The notes under the pieces were generated by a model that made no database searches, had not been told where the DNA came from, and saw only the letters and a program-made list of their open reading frames with translations. From the NCBI GenBank assembly GCA_017302255.1, contig JAFLDV010000022.1, positions 1 to 64,000 on the forward strand: a DNA stretch of 64,000 bases, in the 5' to 3' direction. Origin of the DNA: Gammaproteobacteria bacterium. Its GTDB lineage: Bacteria > Pseudomonadota > Gammaproteobacteria > Enterobacterales > Alteromonadaceae. Position numbers and translations under genes: made by a program. Numbering within the stretch: position 1 is the first letter of the stretch; every line of letters begins with the position of its first letter. Below, one piece after another: positions 27,333 to 36,962 of this stretch.

Positions 27333-30269
27333 TTAACTACAAACTTGGTCTCGACCTTGATTTTTGGCTTGGTACAGCAAACTGTCTACTCTAGAGAGCA
27401 TTTTTTCGTAGTGGGCATAACCGCTATTTACCGCTACACCAAAGCTAGCAGTCACTTTTAAACCGGGCGCGACGTCAGAGAAATCGGTTTGAGCTAAGCG
27501 GGTGCGCAATCGTTCGGCAATTTCGACGCCTTCCGCAAGATTAACTTCAGGAAGCAACAATACGAACTCCTCGCCCCCCCAACGTGCAGCTAAGTCAATG
27601 TCTCGGACCGTGCTTGCGAAAATGTCGGCAATTCGTTTGAGCACCAAATCGCCGGCTAAATGTGACCATTGATCATTAATACGTTTAAAATGATCAATAT
27701 CCAGCATCACTATACACAATGAATGATGCAGTCGATTAGCCCGATTAAACTCTTGCGCTAACCGCTCATCAAAAGCACGCCGATTGGCAAGGCCAGTTAG
27801 ACCATCTTGCCTTGCCTGTAGTGCAAAAGCAGCGGATTGCTGTTGCAGCTGCACCGCTAGCAAAGTTTTCTCTTCAACAACGAGGTGCAATTGCTCGGTT
27901 TGTTGCTGCAATACAGCTGTTTGTGCGGCAACTTGAGCCGCCAATTCCAGTTCTTTGTGACGGATCCGAATAATTCGCAGGTGATACCAGCCATAAAACA
28001 TTGCGATGGCTAAGAAACCACTGGCAATCAAAAACTCTAAACGCTGCCAAAAAAATGGCTCGATATTAAACGCCACTGTCGCAGGCGCTGACCATTCACC
28101 ATCGGGATAAGCTGCGCTTACTGAGAATCGATAATGACCAGGCACCAAATTGGTGTATTCCGCGTGGTGCGAAGTACCTCGGTCTACCCAATCTTGGTCA
28201 AAACCCTCTAATTTAGTCCGGTACATGATCCGTGACGGCATCAAGTAGCTCAAACCTGCAAATTCAAAACCGACCCGACGAGTCCCTGCCGCTAGTTTTG
28301 TACCTTGTTGTACTTCACCGTTGGCCATTAGACTTTGCACAACCACGCTTGGAGTGGTCACACTAAAAGCAGCCAGTCGAACTGGATCGACGGCAACGGC
28401 ACCTTGCGCAGTTGCGAACCACAAACTGCCATCTTTACGAGTAGTCGCAGCCGGGGACGAACCGCCATTGCACTGCGCACTTTGCATACCGTCGGGCTCA
28501 CCGAATAAATCAAACCGGCTGAGCTTTTCCGCTTGGCCGAGCAACACCGCCTGCACATCACGTTGGTCAATTCGTAAAATCCCGCGATTACTACTTAGCC
28601 AAAAATACTGATGATCTTGGCGTAACATACTAAAGACTTTATCAAAAGGGAGACCTTGTGCACGACCGAGCAAACTCATACCGCCGGCATGATGAAAAAT
28701 GATGCCACGATCAGTTGCGATCCAAAAATCTGAGGAATTGGGGACTTTCGTAAAATCAAAAATGTATTGCGCATTATCCAAGTCGGCCAACGACTGGAAC
28801 TGAATTTTACCTTCGGCGTATTTTGCCAAGCCCTTACCAGTACCAATCCAGATGGATCCATCTGCATGCTGCATAAGTGCCGAGACGAAGGAACTTGGTA
28901 AACCATCGGCAGTGGTGAAATTGGTGAGAGTCTCCCCTTGTAACCTTGTCACCCCCCCGGAAGAGCCAAACCAAGCATCTTGCTCGTTCACTGGCAAAAT
29001 CGCGCGAACTTCGTTGGATCCTAGTCCGTCTTTACGTTGATATTGAGCAATCAGTTGCCCTTGTCGAAAACGCATGACGCCAACTGTATAGGTGCCAACC
29101 CACAAATCGCCATTAGGCGCTTCCGCTAGACTAAGTACCGACGGCACTGGCTTGCCATCAGCTAGGCGAATTTGCTGGATGTCTTGTCCTACTTGCCGAT
29201 CAAGACCATTACTAGAGCCTATCCAAAGACTGCCGTCACTGTGTTCAAGCAAAGTGCGAACATAGTTATCTGATAACCCTTGGTCTATGGTCAGCGTGGT
29301 GAACGGCGTATCGCGAAGACGCATCAGGCCGCCATTGGTCCCGACCCAAAGACTGCCTTCTTTATCTTCAAATAATGCTAGTACTCTATTGTTTGGTAGC
29401 CCTTGCTCAACGGTCAGTTGTTCGAGCCCTAAAGTACTGAGTCGGAACAAACCGCTGCTGATGGTTCCTATCCAAAGCTGGTCTTGCCGATCACGCAGTA
29501 AAGATGTCACCCCAAGCTGGGCTAATTTTGGATGCACAAGCACAAACCGTTCTTGTTCAAGTCGATACAAACCTTGTTCAGTACCGACTAACAGGCGCTG
29601 CGCATTATCATAATCCAATACGTAAATCGTTCCGGCAGGAAGGCCCTGCTCGGCGCCAACTTTCTCGGTTTTGCCGTTGCGATGATGAAACAAACCCAGA
29701 TCCGTGCCGAACCAAACACCTCCCAATGGATCTGGCTGCAATCGATAAACAACAGCACTGGCTTGCGCTGACAGTGGCTCGAATTGCCCGGAAGCAGCTT
29801 GGATAAGCACACCAGCACCTTCGGTTGCTAACCACAGTTTTCCAGAGCTATCGCGAAATAGATCATTTATAAGACTGCCGACATGCGGCTGCGGAGACCA
29901 AATACCGGCGTTAACACTGCTAATACCACCGCGAGCGCCACCAATGACTAATGAGCCATCGCTTTCACGCCAGAAGGTTCGAACACCAGAATCAGTAAAA
30001 CCTGTTTGCTCGCCGCGGGCAAAAACTTGGAAAGTACGACCATCAAAACGAGCCGCGCCTTCCCATGTGGCCAGCCATAAATAGCCATCACCACTTTGGG
30101 CTATATCATTGATAGTGTTATGAGGAAGGCCTTCACGCGTGGTAAAACTTTCGCGAAAATAATCACGAAGTGGTGTCGATTCTTGCGCAATTAGCTGCAA
30201 TGAGCAAAGTAGCAACCACCCAATGCTAAAACCCTGCAGTAGTCTAATGATCAAGCGTCCATTTCGCAT
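27333..30269 (-). CDS. Reg_prop/Y_Y_Y diguanylate cyclase
   Basis: Membrane sensor predicted to make c-di-GMP in response to an outside signal. About 978 residues: signal/anchor (RLIIRLLQGFSIGWLLLC), two seven-bladed-type propeller arrays (about 35-670, many DGSLWIGT repeats), a Y_Y_Y domain (YTNLVPGHYRFSVSA), one membrane helix (about 745-765), a coiled-coil linker rich in Gln, and GGDEF with LAARWGGEEFVLLLPE. An RDID I-site five residues before GGEEF implies product inhibition. The ATG at 30269 opens the signal peptide and has GGAG ten bases upstream; an ATG at 30296 has no ribosome site. It lies inside the pectin locus between the LacI gene and the GH28 run. Confidence 0.92.
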   Translation of the reverse strand: MRNGRLIIRLLQGFSIGWLLLCSLQLIAQESTPLRDYFRESFTTREGLPHNTINDIAQSGDGYLWLATWEGAARFDGRTFQVFARGEQTGFTDSGVRTFWRESDGSLVIGGARGGISSVNAGIWSPQPHVGSLINDLFRDSSGKLWLATEGAGVLIQAASGQFEPLSAQASAVVYRLQPDPLGGVWFGTDLGLFHHRNGKTEKVGAEQGLPAGTIYVLDYDNAQRLLVGTEQGLYRLEQERFVLVHPKLAQLGVTSLLRDRQDQLWIGTISSGLFRLSTLGLEQLTVEQGLPNNRVLALFEDKEGSLWVGTNGGLMRLRDTPFTTLTIDQGLSDNYVRTLLEHSDGSLWIGSSNGLDRQVGQDIQQIRLADGKPVPSVLSLAEAPNGDLWVGTYTVGVMRFRQGQLIAQYQRKDGLGSNEVRAILPVNEQDAWFGSSGGVTRLQGETLTNFTTADGLPSSFVSALMQHADGSIWIGTGKGLAKYAEGKIQFQSLADLDNAQYIFDFTKVPNSSDFWIATDRGIIFHHAGGMSLLGRAQGLPFDKVFSMLRQDHQYFWLSSNRGILRIDQRDVQAVLLGQAEKLSRFDLFGEPDGMQSAQCNGGSSPAATTRKDGSLWFATAQGAVAVDPVRLAAFSVTTPSVVVQSLMANGEVQQGTKLAAGTRRVGFEFAGLSYLMPSRIMYRTKLEGFDQDWVDRGTSHHAEYTNLVPGHYRFSVSAAYPDGEWSAPATVAFNIEPFFWQRLEFLIASGFLAIAMFYGWYHLRIIRIRHKELELAAQVAAQTAVLQQQTEQLHLVVEEKTLLAVQLQQQSAAFALQARQDGLTGLANRRAFDERLAQEFNRANRLHHSLCIVMLDIDHFKRINDQWSHLAGDLVLKRIADIFASTVRDIDLAARWGGEEFVLLLPEVNLAEGVEIAERLRTRLAQTDFSDVAPGLKVTASFGVAVNSGYAHYEKMLSRVDSLLYQAKNQGRDQVCS

Positions 30270-30361
30270 TAGTCCCAAACTCCGCCCATCCGCCATTACT
30301 GAAGAATTGCATAAACAATCAAAAGTTTAGCCTAGCACGAGATACCGAATTATGGGACTTT

Positions 30362-31384
30362 TTATGGCAAAGTCGCGGTTGATTCCCGAACTACGAGCGT
30401 CGGTGCAACTTTAGCTGCTACATGACCAGCCGCACTCTGATTATTTTCAATATCCATAATAATTTTTGTTGCAGCCAGTTGCGCCATTTGCCGCACAGGA
30501 CGACGAATAGTGGTTAAAGCGGGGATCACGCGCGATGCCAGCAAGTTATCGTCAAAACCGGCAACCGACAGTTGTTTCGGGATACTTATTCCCAAATCGT
30601 GCGCAGCTTTCAGCACTCCAGCGGCCATTTGGTCGTTATTGGCAAAAATGGCTGTCGGTAGTGTCGCTTGTGTTAACAACTGTCGCGCGCACTCAATGCC
30701 AGTTTCGTAACTGTTATTGCCTTCAATAATCCGTTCCGGCTGCAAAGTAATGCCGTAGGCAGACAATCCTAACTTGAATCCTTCCATCCGCTCAGTGGAC
30801 GACTTATAGCGTTGTGGTCCACTAATAAATGCGATATCCACATGACCAAGTTGCGCAAAATATCTAGCCATTTCCGCTGCAGCGGCGCGGTCATCTGAGA
30901 CAACTGAATGGTGATTATCGTCTAACAATACCGAAGTTAAACGCACATAAGGACGACCGGCATCTTTTAAGGCGCTGGCAAGATGATCAAGCTCAGAAAC
31001 TGGTGGCAACACAATCACGCCATCTAACTTCGAGCGATTGATGAAATTAAAGCAGTCTTGTACCAAGTTTTCGCTGCGATAGCGGCATGGATGTACAACC
31101 AGTTCATAACCAAGTTGTGAACATACTTCCAACACCCCACGCTGCACATCATCCAGATACAGCGCATCAGGGTTATCGTAAATTAAGCCAAGCAAATAAG
31201 AACGGCTCGACGCCAGACCACGCGCTTGCGGATTGGGGGAGTAATTTAAATCTGCGATAATTTTTTCAACCCGCGCCCGCGTACTGTCACCGACACTTAA
31301 AGAGCCGTTGATCACGCGCGATACGGTGCGTTTAGATACGCCCGCTAAACGCGCAACGTCATTGATGGTTGAAGATTTCAGCAT
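30362..31384 (-). CDS. LacI family transcriptional regulator
   Basis: 340 residues. The N-terminal helix-turn-helix and hinge STINDVARLAGVSKRTVSRV is canonical, followed by the periplasmic-binding-protein-like sensor domain (YLLGLIYDNPDALYL, SDDRAAAAEMARYF, AIFANNDQMAAGVLKAA, SVAGFDDN). It probably represses pectin/uronate genes and releases DNA on binding a pathway sugar acid. It ends the kduD-kduI-dctPQM-iclR run, 49 bp after the IclR gene. It is the best candidate for the CG-centred palindromes at 27172 and 36963, although no direct evidence exists. The ribosome site is weak (GGAG 15 nt away). Confidence 0.9.
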   Translation of the reverse strand: MLKSSTINDVARLAGVSKRTVSRVINGSLSVGDSTRARVEKIIADLNYSPNPQARGLASSRSYLLGLIYDNPDALYLDDVQRGVLEVCSQLGYELVVHPCRYRSENLVQDCFNFINRSKLDGVIVLPPVSELDHLASALKDAGRPYVRLTSVLLDDNHHSVVSDDRAAAAEMARYFAQLGHVDIAFISGPQRYKSSTERMEGFKLGLSAYGITLQPERIIEGNNSYETGIECARQLLTQATLPTAIFANNDQMAAGVLKAAHDLGISIPKQLSVAGFDDNLLASRVIPALTTIRRPVRQMAQLAATKIIMDIENNQSAAGHVAAKVAPTLVVRESTATLP

Positions 31385-31433
31385 AATATTAATAAAAACT
31401 CCGAAAGCTAGTGGTGCTAGCCATTGGCTCTAA

Positions 31434-32204
31434 TTACTGAGCATTTACAAGTAATTCAGGGCGATAAGTCGATAATGCAACCGTCAGTGCTGCTTGTTTT
31501 ACTAGGGTCGCAACCTGCGCTGTTGCCACCAGCGGAAACAGCTCAATTGGACCAGTAACCCCTATCGCCGCAACTACAACGCCGCGCTCATCGCGCACTG
31601 GCGCCGCTAAACAACGGATGCCTTCACGATACTCTTGTTCGTCTGTGGCATAACCACGGGCTAGAATTCGTTGTAATTCTACCCTGAGCTGCGCTGGATC
31701 GGTAATGCTTTGTGCTGTATGTGATTCAAAGTGCTCAGCTATTTGACTTAGTTTGTCCAAATGCAGATTCGCCAAAAACAGTTTACCAGCGGCAGAGCAG
31801 TTGAGTGCAGCACAAAAACCCGGCCGCGCCGCAGTGCTGTATGGATTGGGGTTATCAATCACTTCACCGATTAACGCACCATTGGCCCTTGGTAATAATA
31901 ATTGTGCGCTCAACCCTGTATCAATGGCCAATTGCTTTAGTTGCGCCACGGCATGTCGATGCAGCGGATGCTGATTCACTAAATCCAACCCCAACTGATA
32001 AAGCGCTGGGCCAGTCACGTATTTCCGGCCTTGTTTACTTAAGATTTGCTGATGACACAAGGTCTGCAAAATACGAAACGCAGTGGTTCGAGGAATGGCC
32101 AACTGCTGCTCGATTTCCGAAAGTCCTAAGCCGTGCATTGAACGCGCAACCAATTCAAACATACGACAGGCGTTTGCCAGATTGGGGATTAAGTAACTAG
32201 TCAT
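31434..32204 (-). CDS. IclR family regulator, probable KdgR
   Basis: 256 residues: an N-terminal winged helix (LANACRMFELVARSMHGLGL, IPRTTAFRILQTL) and a C-terminal effector domain (GLSAQLLLPRANGALIGEV, RPGFCAALNCSAAGKLFLA, EEYREGI-type segment RGYATDEQEYREGIRCLAAP). In enterobacteria KdgR of this family senses KDG and represses pectin genes, and its location right behind dctM fits that. GGGAG lies six bases before the ATG, nearly fused to the dctM stop. Binding sites matching the enterobacterial KdgR consensus were looked for and not clearly found. Confidence 0.82.
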   Translation of the reverse strand: MTSYLIPNLANACRMFELVARSMHGLGLSEIEQQLAIPRTTAFRILQTLCHQQILSKQGRKYVTGPALYQLGLDLVNQHPLHRHAVAQLKQLAIDTGLSAQLLLPRANGALIGEVIDNPNPYSTAARPGFCAALNCSAAGKLFLANLHLDKLSQIAEHFESHTAQSITDPAQLRVELQRILARGYATDEQEYREGIRCLAAPVRDERGVVVAAIGVTGPIELFPLVATAQVATLVKQAALTVALSTYRPELLVNAQ

Positions 32205-32213
32205 AGCAACTCC

Positions 32214-33509
32214 CTATAAACCAAACACTTGAGGTAGCCATTCGCTGATTGCTGGAATATATGTCACCATCATCAGCACCACAAACATCGCAAAATACAT
32301 TGGCAATAACGGTTTTAACAGCTGCTCAAGTCGCACTTTGGCAATTGCACAGGCGACAAACAGCACACTACCCACTGGCGGTGATACCAGACCTATCGAC
32401 AGATTCAATACCATCATGATGCCAAAGTGCAGCGGCGACATGCCACAAGCGACCGCTACCGGCAAAAATATTGGGGTGAAAATCAGCACAGCTGGCGTCA
32501 TATCCATAAAGGCGCCAACTACCAGCAGAATCAAATTGATAATCAGTAAAATCAACAATGGATTGTCGCTTAGCGCTAATAATCCAGCACTGATGCTCTG
32601 CGGAATGTTTTCGTAAGATAATATCCACGACATCGCCGCTGAGGTCGCGATTAACGCTAGCACTATGGCGGTTGTCTCGGTGGATTTCAGCAAAATGTTG
32701 GCAAGTTCACTCACCTTAACTTCGCGATAAACTAACACCGCCAAAATAAACGAATAAACTACAGCAATAGCACCGGCTTCCGTCGCGGTAAAATAGCCGC
32801 TGATAATGCCGCCAATCACCACAAAAATCATCAGTAAACTGGGAATTGCCGCTCCAACTTTACGCAGCACCAGCGACAATGGCAGTCTGGCTGAAACCGG
32901 ATACCCTTTCAATTTTGCGTAGCCTGCGCAGACAATCATCAGCGCCACACCCAGTAAAATGCCGGGCAAATACCCTGCTACAAACAGCGCGGCAATCGAC
33001 ACGCCGCCGCTGGCAATAGCGTAAACAATCATAATGTTTGATGGCGGGATCAACATGCCAGTGGTCGCGGCGGCAGCAGTAACCGCTGCGCTATACGCTG
33101 GCTCATAGCCCTGCTTTTTCATCTCTGGCAACATAAAACTACCGATTGCCGAAGTCGCAGCGACCGCCGAGCCGGAAATTGCCCCAAATAACATACAAGA
33201 CATCACGTTAACTAGCGCCAAGCCGCCAGGCAAAGACCCCACTAAAGCCATCGCACATTCAATGAGCCGTTTCGCAATGCCACCACGGCCCATCAACAAT
33301 CCTGACAGGACAAAAAACGGGATGGCAAGCAAGGCAAAGCTATTTAAACCGCCAGCCATGCGCTGCGCTAAAGTAGTCAATGCGGGTAGCAAATCCATAC
33401 TCAGCAACATAGTTGCCAACGTCGCCAGTCCAATACAAAAGGAAATCGGCACGTTAAGTAGCAACAAACCAAAAAATACCAAAAGCAGCACTAATGCAGA
33501 CATTTCCAT
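32214..33509 (-). CDS. dctM: TRAP transporter large permease subunit (DctM)
   Basis: Ion-coupled membrane subunit of a tripartite periplasmic transporter. 431 residues, about twelve hydrophobic segments, with family motifs RMAGGLNSFALLAIPFFVLSG, GSLPGGLALVNVMSCMLFGAISGSAVAATSAIG (in part), MLIPPSNIMIVYAIASG and ATEAGAIAVVYSF. The ATG abuts the dctQ stop. With DctP and DctQ it probably imports galacturonate, unsaturated galacturonides or 5-keto-4-deoxyuronate from the periplasm; the substrate is inferred from context. Confidence 0.95.
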   Translation of the reverse strand: MEMSALVLLLVFFGLLLLNVPISFCIGLATLATMLLSMDLLPALTTLAQRMAGGLNSFALLAIPFFVLSGLLMGRGGIAKRLIECAMALVGSLPGGLALVNVMSCMLFGAISGSAVAATSAIGSFMLPEMKKQGYEPAYSAAVTAAAATTGMLIPPSNIMIVYAIASGGVSIAALFVAGYLPGILLGVALMIVCAGYAKLKGYPVSARLPLSLVLRKVGAAIPSLLMIFVVIGGIISGYFTATEAGAIAVVYSFILAVLVYREVKVSELANILLKSTETTAIVLALIATSAAMSWILSYENIPQSISAGLLALSDNPLLILLIINLILLVVGAFMDMTPAVLIFTPIFLPVAVACGMSPLHFGIMMVLNLSIGLVSPPVGSVLFVACAIAKVRLEQLLKPLLPMYFAMFVVLMMVTYIPAISEWLPQVFGL

Positions 33510-34007
33510 TTAAAACTCTCCAAGCGAAGGCAGCGCTTGCTCTGACCACAAGCTGCACAGCTGACAAATCCCGTAAAACGCAATCAACAAACCACTGAGT
33601 GGTAATGCCAAATAAATCCAACCAATACAAATACCTAGGCCTGCATTCATTTGCTTAAGCTCAAACGCCAGCATCACTAATTGCCCACCGCCGAAAGTCA
33701 TCGCCGCAAGCGCGAACAACACAACTGCCAGCGTTAATATTGCGGCCACCCGTTTTTGCCAAAGTGCTGAGAATTTGCGGGTCACAATATCCAACCCCAA
33801 ATGCTGGCCGGTCCGATAAGCAAAGGCGCTGCCAAACATGCCAATCCATAGCAATAAACAACGAGAAATTTCTTCGGTAATAGAACTTGGCGTCGTTAAC
33901 ACAAATCTTGAAAGCACTTGGAAACACACCACCAACACGATGGCAGCCATCAATGCCATCAATAAGCGTTTTAGCAGGCCATCAACGCCGACAATTAACT
34001 TATTCAC
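33510..34007 (-). CDS. dctQ: TRAP transporter small permease subunit (DctQ)
   Basis: 165 residues with four membrane helices and the family motifs SRFVLTTPSSITEEISRCLL, WIGMFGSAFAYRTGQHLGLD and IGWIYLALPLSGLLIAFYG. It starts with GTG, overlapping the dctP stop by 8 nt, with GGAGG six bases upstream. It bridges DctP and DctM in the inner membrane. Confidence 0.93.
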   Translation of the reverse strand: MNKLIVGVDGLLKRLLMALMAAIVLVVCFQVLSRFVLTTPSSITEEISRCLLLWIGMFGSAFAYRTGQHLGLDIVTRKFSALWQKRVAAILTLAVVLFALAAMTFGGGQLVMLAFELKQMNAGLGICIGWIYLALPLSGLLIAFYGICQLCSLWSEQALPSLGEF

Positions 34008-34995
34008 TGGCCACCTCCGGCGTTAACTGTTGAATTTTTTGCAGCAATTCACCAACTTCGCTCCCCGCCAACTGCTGATGTAATGGCTGCACGGCATCAA
34101 TAAACGGCTGTTTATCGGGAACTATGACTTCAACCCCACGTGCTTTTACTTGTGCCAGCGCGTCTAACGTCGCCGCTTGCCATAGTTGTTTTTGGTAAAC
34201 TACCGAATCGCGCATCGCTGATCTGACCCAGCCTTGCTGGATTGGGGTAAGGCTTTGCCAAATCTGTTCACTCATTAAAATCACATCAGGCACTGCGGTG
34301 TGCTCATCAAGCACGTAATATTTGCTGACCTCGTAGTGACGCGATAAATAGAAACTTGGCGGATTATTCTCAGCACCATCAACCACCCCTTGTTGTAAGG
34401 CGGTGTATAGCTCACCCCAATCTATTGGTGTCGCTGCTCCGCCTAAGGTTTGCACCATAGTGACGGCGGTTTGACTGTTGGGGACGCGAAATTTCAAACC
34501 AGCGAGATCTGCCGGAGTTTTGATTTGCTTTGCCGTGGTATAAAAACTACGGCTACCGGCATCGTAATAACCAAGCCCCCGCAAGCGAACCTGAGTTAAA
34601 TCGCTCAGTAGCTGCTGTCCTATGTCGCTATCAAGCACTTGCCATAAATGCGCACTATCGCGAAAAACATAAGGCACACTAAAAATTTTCATCCGCGGCG
34701 AAAAGCCTTCAAGTGGACTTGCCGACACCTTGGTCATTGCCAAACTGCCGATCTGTAGCAGCTCGATCAATTCACGCTCAGAACCCAATTGCCCGCCGCT
34801 GTAAATTCGCAATTGCATGCTGCCGTTAGAATAAACCGCTAAACGTTCGGCCATAAATACCATGGCTTTATGCACCGCATGCTGTTGGTCTAGGGTATGT
34901 CCCATTCGCAGCACGACCACTTCGTCCTGCGGTGTGCAATGGCTAACCGACAACATCAGTAGTATTGCCGCAAAAAATTTAATGCTTTTTTTCAT
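34000..34995 (-). CDS. dctP: TRAP transporter substrate-binding protein (DctP)
   Basis: Periplasmic substrate-binding subunit, about 331 residues from the ATG at 34995, which opens a signal sequence KKSIKFFAAILLMLSVSHC. The Cys after it suggests a lipoprotein, although His at -1 is unusual. Family motifs: LRMGHTLDQQHAVHKAMVFMAE, SGGQLGSERELIELLQ, the binding-site Arg region GLKFRVPNSQTAVTMVQTLGG, and GVVDGAENNPPSFY. The longer in-frame start at 35046 would add 17 residues with no signal character. Substrate probably a hexuronate or unsaturated uronide. Confidence 0.93.
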   Translation of the reverse strand: MKKSIKFFAAILLMLSVSHCTPQDEVVVLRMGHTLDQQHAVHKAMVFMAERLAVYSNGSMQLRIYSGGQLGSERELIELLQIGSLAMTKVSASPLEGFSPRMKIFSVPYVFRDSAHLWQVLDSDIGQQLLSDLTQVRLRGLGYYDAGSRSFYTTAKQIKTPADLAGLKFRVPNSQTAVTMVQTLGGAATPIDWGELYTALQQGVVDGAENNPPSFYLSRHYEVSKYYVLDEHTAVPDVILMSEQIWQSLTPIQQGWVRSAMRDSVVYQKQLWQAATLDALAQVKARGVEVIVPDKQPFIDAVQPLHQQLAGSEVGELLQKIQQLTPEVASE

Positions 34996-35046
34996 GTTCT
35001 TATTGCACCTTTTTTGACAAGCGCTCGGTTGGCACCGCAAACACAA

Positions 35047-35892
35047 CTAACGCAATGCGCTTGCTGGAAACCTGTCCATGTCGTTGTAATCCAAATTTTC
35101 ACCAGCCATACCCCAAATAAAGGCGTAATTACTGGTGCCACATCCGCTATGAATGGACCAAGGCGGTGACACTACCGCTTGGTGATTGCCGACCCAGATG
35201 TGACGAGTTTGCGAAGGCTCGCCCATGAAATGGCAAACTTGCTGCTCAGCAGCTAAATCAAAATAAAAGTAGGCTTCCATGCGGCGATCATGCTGGTGCG
35301 CGGGCATGGTATTCCAGACACTGCCGGGCTTTAGCTCGGTCAAACCCATTTGCAATTGACAGGTTTCGACCACGCCTTGAATCATCAACTGGTAAATATC
35401 GCGATGATTGCTGGTCTCTAACGCCCCCATATGCAGCACGTTACACTGCGCCATGGTGATATGTGTATGTGGATATGCGCGGTGCGCTGGAGTTGAATTT
35501 AGGTAAAACTTCGCCGGCTGTTCTGGGTTAACACTATGAAACCAAACAGCTTTAGCACCGCGACCAACATACAATGCTTCTTTGTTCGCCAACGGATAAG
35601 TCACATCGTCGACAACAACGACGCCATCAGCTCCAACGTTGATAATGCCAAGCTCGCGCCGTTCTAAAAAATATTCGGCCTTTAACGCATCCACCGTTGG
35701 TAAAAATAATGGCTGAGTAGTCGGCACAGCACTACCGACAATCAGTCGCTCGTAATGCGTGTAGTTCAGTACTAAACTGTCAGCTTGCATCAGGTTATCC
35801 AGCAAAAAATGTTGCCGTAGCTGCTCAGTATCGTAGCCACGCACATCATCAGGATGTGTAGCGTAGCGGTTGGTGAATACCAATTCTGTCAT
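35047..35892 (-). CDS. kduI: 5-dehydro-4-deoxy-D-glucuronate isomerase (KduI)
   Basis: Isomerises 5-keto-4-deoxyuronate, formed spontaneously from unsaturated uronates, to 2,5-diketo-3-deoxygluconate. 281 residues, normal length. Zinc-ligand region: HTHITMAQCNVLHMG and MPAHQHDRRMEAYFYFDL; the C-terminus SPPWSIHSGCGTSNYAFIWG MAGEN is characteristic. Strong AGGGGAAG ribosome site. It follows kduD by 54 bp, the next enzyme on the path to KDG. Its presence means the cell handles lyase-type unsaturated products although no pectate lyase lies in this window. Confidence 0.97.
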   Translation of the reverse strand: MTELVFTNRYATHPDDVRGYDTEQLRQHFLLDNLMQADSLVLNYTHYERLIVGSAVPTTQPLFLPTVDALKAEYFLERRELGIINVGADGVVVVDDVTYPLANKEALYVGRGAKAVWFHSVNPEQPAKFYLNSTPAHRAYPHTHITMAQCNVLHMGALETSNHRDIYQLMIQGVVETCQLQMGLTELKPGSVWNTMPAHQHDRRMEAYFYFDLAAEQQVCHFMGEPSQTRHIWVGNHQAVVSPPWSIHSGCGTSNYAFIWGMAGENLDYNDMDRFPASALR

Positions 35893-35946
35893 TCTAACTT
35901 CCCCTAAAACTTATTGTTCAATAGACACTTGCTGTCACCACTTGCC

Positions 35947-36720
35947 TTAACGAGCAAGCCAGCCGCCATCAACTGCTAAAATATGGCCATTCACGTAGTT
36001 GCTAGCTGATGACGCGAGAAAAACCACAGCTCCCGCTAGATCTTCGGGTTCTCCCCAACGCCCAGCCGGTAACCGCGCTAAAATTTGGCCGTTGCGCACC
36101 GGGTCGGCCTGTAATGCAGCTGTGTTATCAGTTTTGAAGTAACCTGGCGCTATCGCATTGATATTTAATCCGTATTGCGCCCACTCATTGGCTAATGCTT
36201 TGGTGAGTCCGGCAATTGCATGTTTACTCGCAGTGTAAGCCGGCACCGTGATGCCCCCGCTAAATGACAACATCGATGCAATATTGATAATTTTGCCAAA
36301 GCCACGCTCTATCATTGATTTCGCCAGCAATTGCGAGAGCAAAAACGCCGAATCAACATTGACTGCAAAATTCTGCTGCCATTGTTCTTGAGGAAATTCC
36401 AGCGCAGGTGAACGAAAGATAGTGCCACCGCAATTGACCAAAATATCTATGGTCTTCGCGGCAGCTAAAGCCTTAGTTGCCAACTGACGCACCGCATCAG
36501 GATTTGATAAATCAGCGGCGAACGCTTCAGCTTGGCCGCCAGCATCCAAAATTTGTTTGACCGTTTCATCAGCACCACCAGCACTTGAACTGGCGCACAG
36601 CACCCGAGCACCCGCGGCGGACAATGCCACAGCGATCGCCTGGCCCAGACCTCGGCTAGCGCCAGTCACTAAAGCTGTTTTTCCACTGAGATTAAACAAT
36701 TGCGATATCGCTGCTTGCAT
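35947..36720 (-). CDS. kduD: 2-dehydro-3-deoxy-D-gluconate 5-dehydrogenase (KduD), SDR family
   Basis: NAD(P)-dependent reduction of 2,5-diketo-3-deoxygluconate to KDG. 257 residues: cofactor motif ALVTGASRGLGQAIA, NNAG-equivalent VNCGGTIFRSP, catalytic Ser in NIASMLSFSGG, YTASKHAIAGLTKALA with Tyr and Lys, and a C-terminal VNGHILAVDGGWLAR typical of KduD. The ATG at 36720 has GGAG eight bases before it; an ATG six codons earlier is less well placed. It is the first gene of the minus-strand run and is divergent from the TonB receptor. Confidence 0.93.
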   Translation of the reverse strand: MQAAISQLFNLSGKTALVTGASRGLGQAIAVALSAAGARVLCASSSAGGADETVKQILDAGGQAEAFAADLSNPDAVRQLATKALAAAKTIDILVNCGGTIFRSPALEFPQEQWQQNFAVNVDSAFLLSQLLAKSMIERGFGKIINIASMLSFSGGITVPAYTASKHAIAGLTKALANEWAQYGLNINAIAPGYFKTDNTAALQADPVRNGQILARLPAGRWGEPEDLAGAVVFLASSASNYVNGHILAVDGGWLAR

Positions 36721-36779
36721 GCACCACACTCCATTCATTCTTTGGCAACGTCAGAGTCTAGAGCACTGTCGCCACTTTC

Positions 36780-36793
36780 TTGGCATTTGCCAA
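36780..36793. promoter_or_regulatory. Dyad TTGGCA-TT-TGCCAA upstream of kduD
   Basis: A 14-bp palindrome with 6-bp arms, 60 bp before the kduD ATG and probably in its 5' leader or promoter. It differs from the CG-centred operators, so a second regulator, perhaps the IclR protein, could bind here. Chance cannot be excluded. Confidence 0.4.
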
Positions 36794-36962
36794 ACCGTTT
36801 GCTTCAAATATGGAACAAATTCATCATCACATTCAAAACAAAATTAGATTAAAATCCTTTAAAAACATACAGATGACATTTAAACTCGAAAATTATTTTG
36901 CCACGAAACTGGTTTTTTTTTGCTCTGGGTTTGACAGAGAGATTTCGTTGGTGTTAGCTTTT

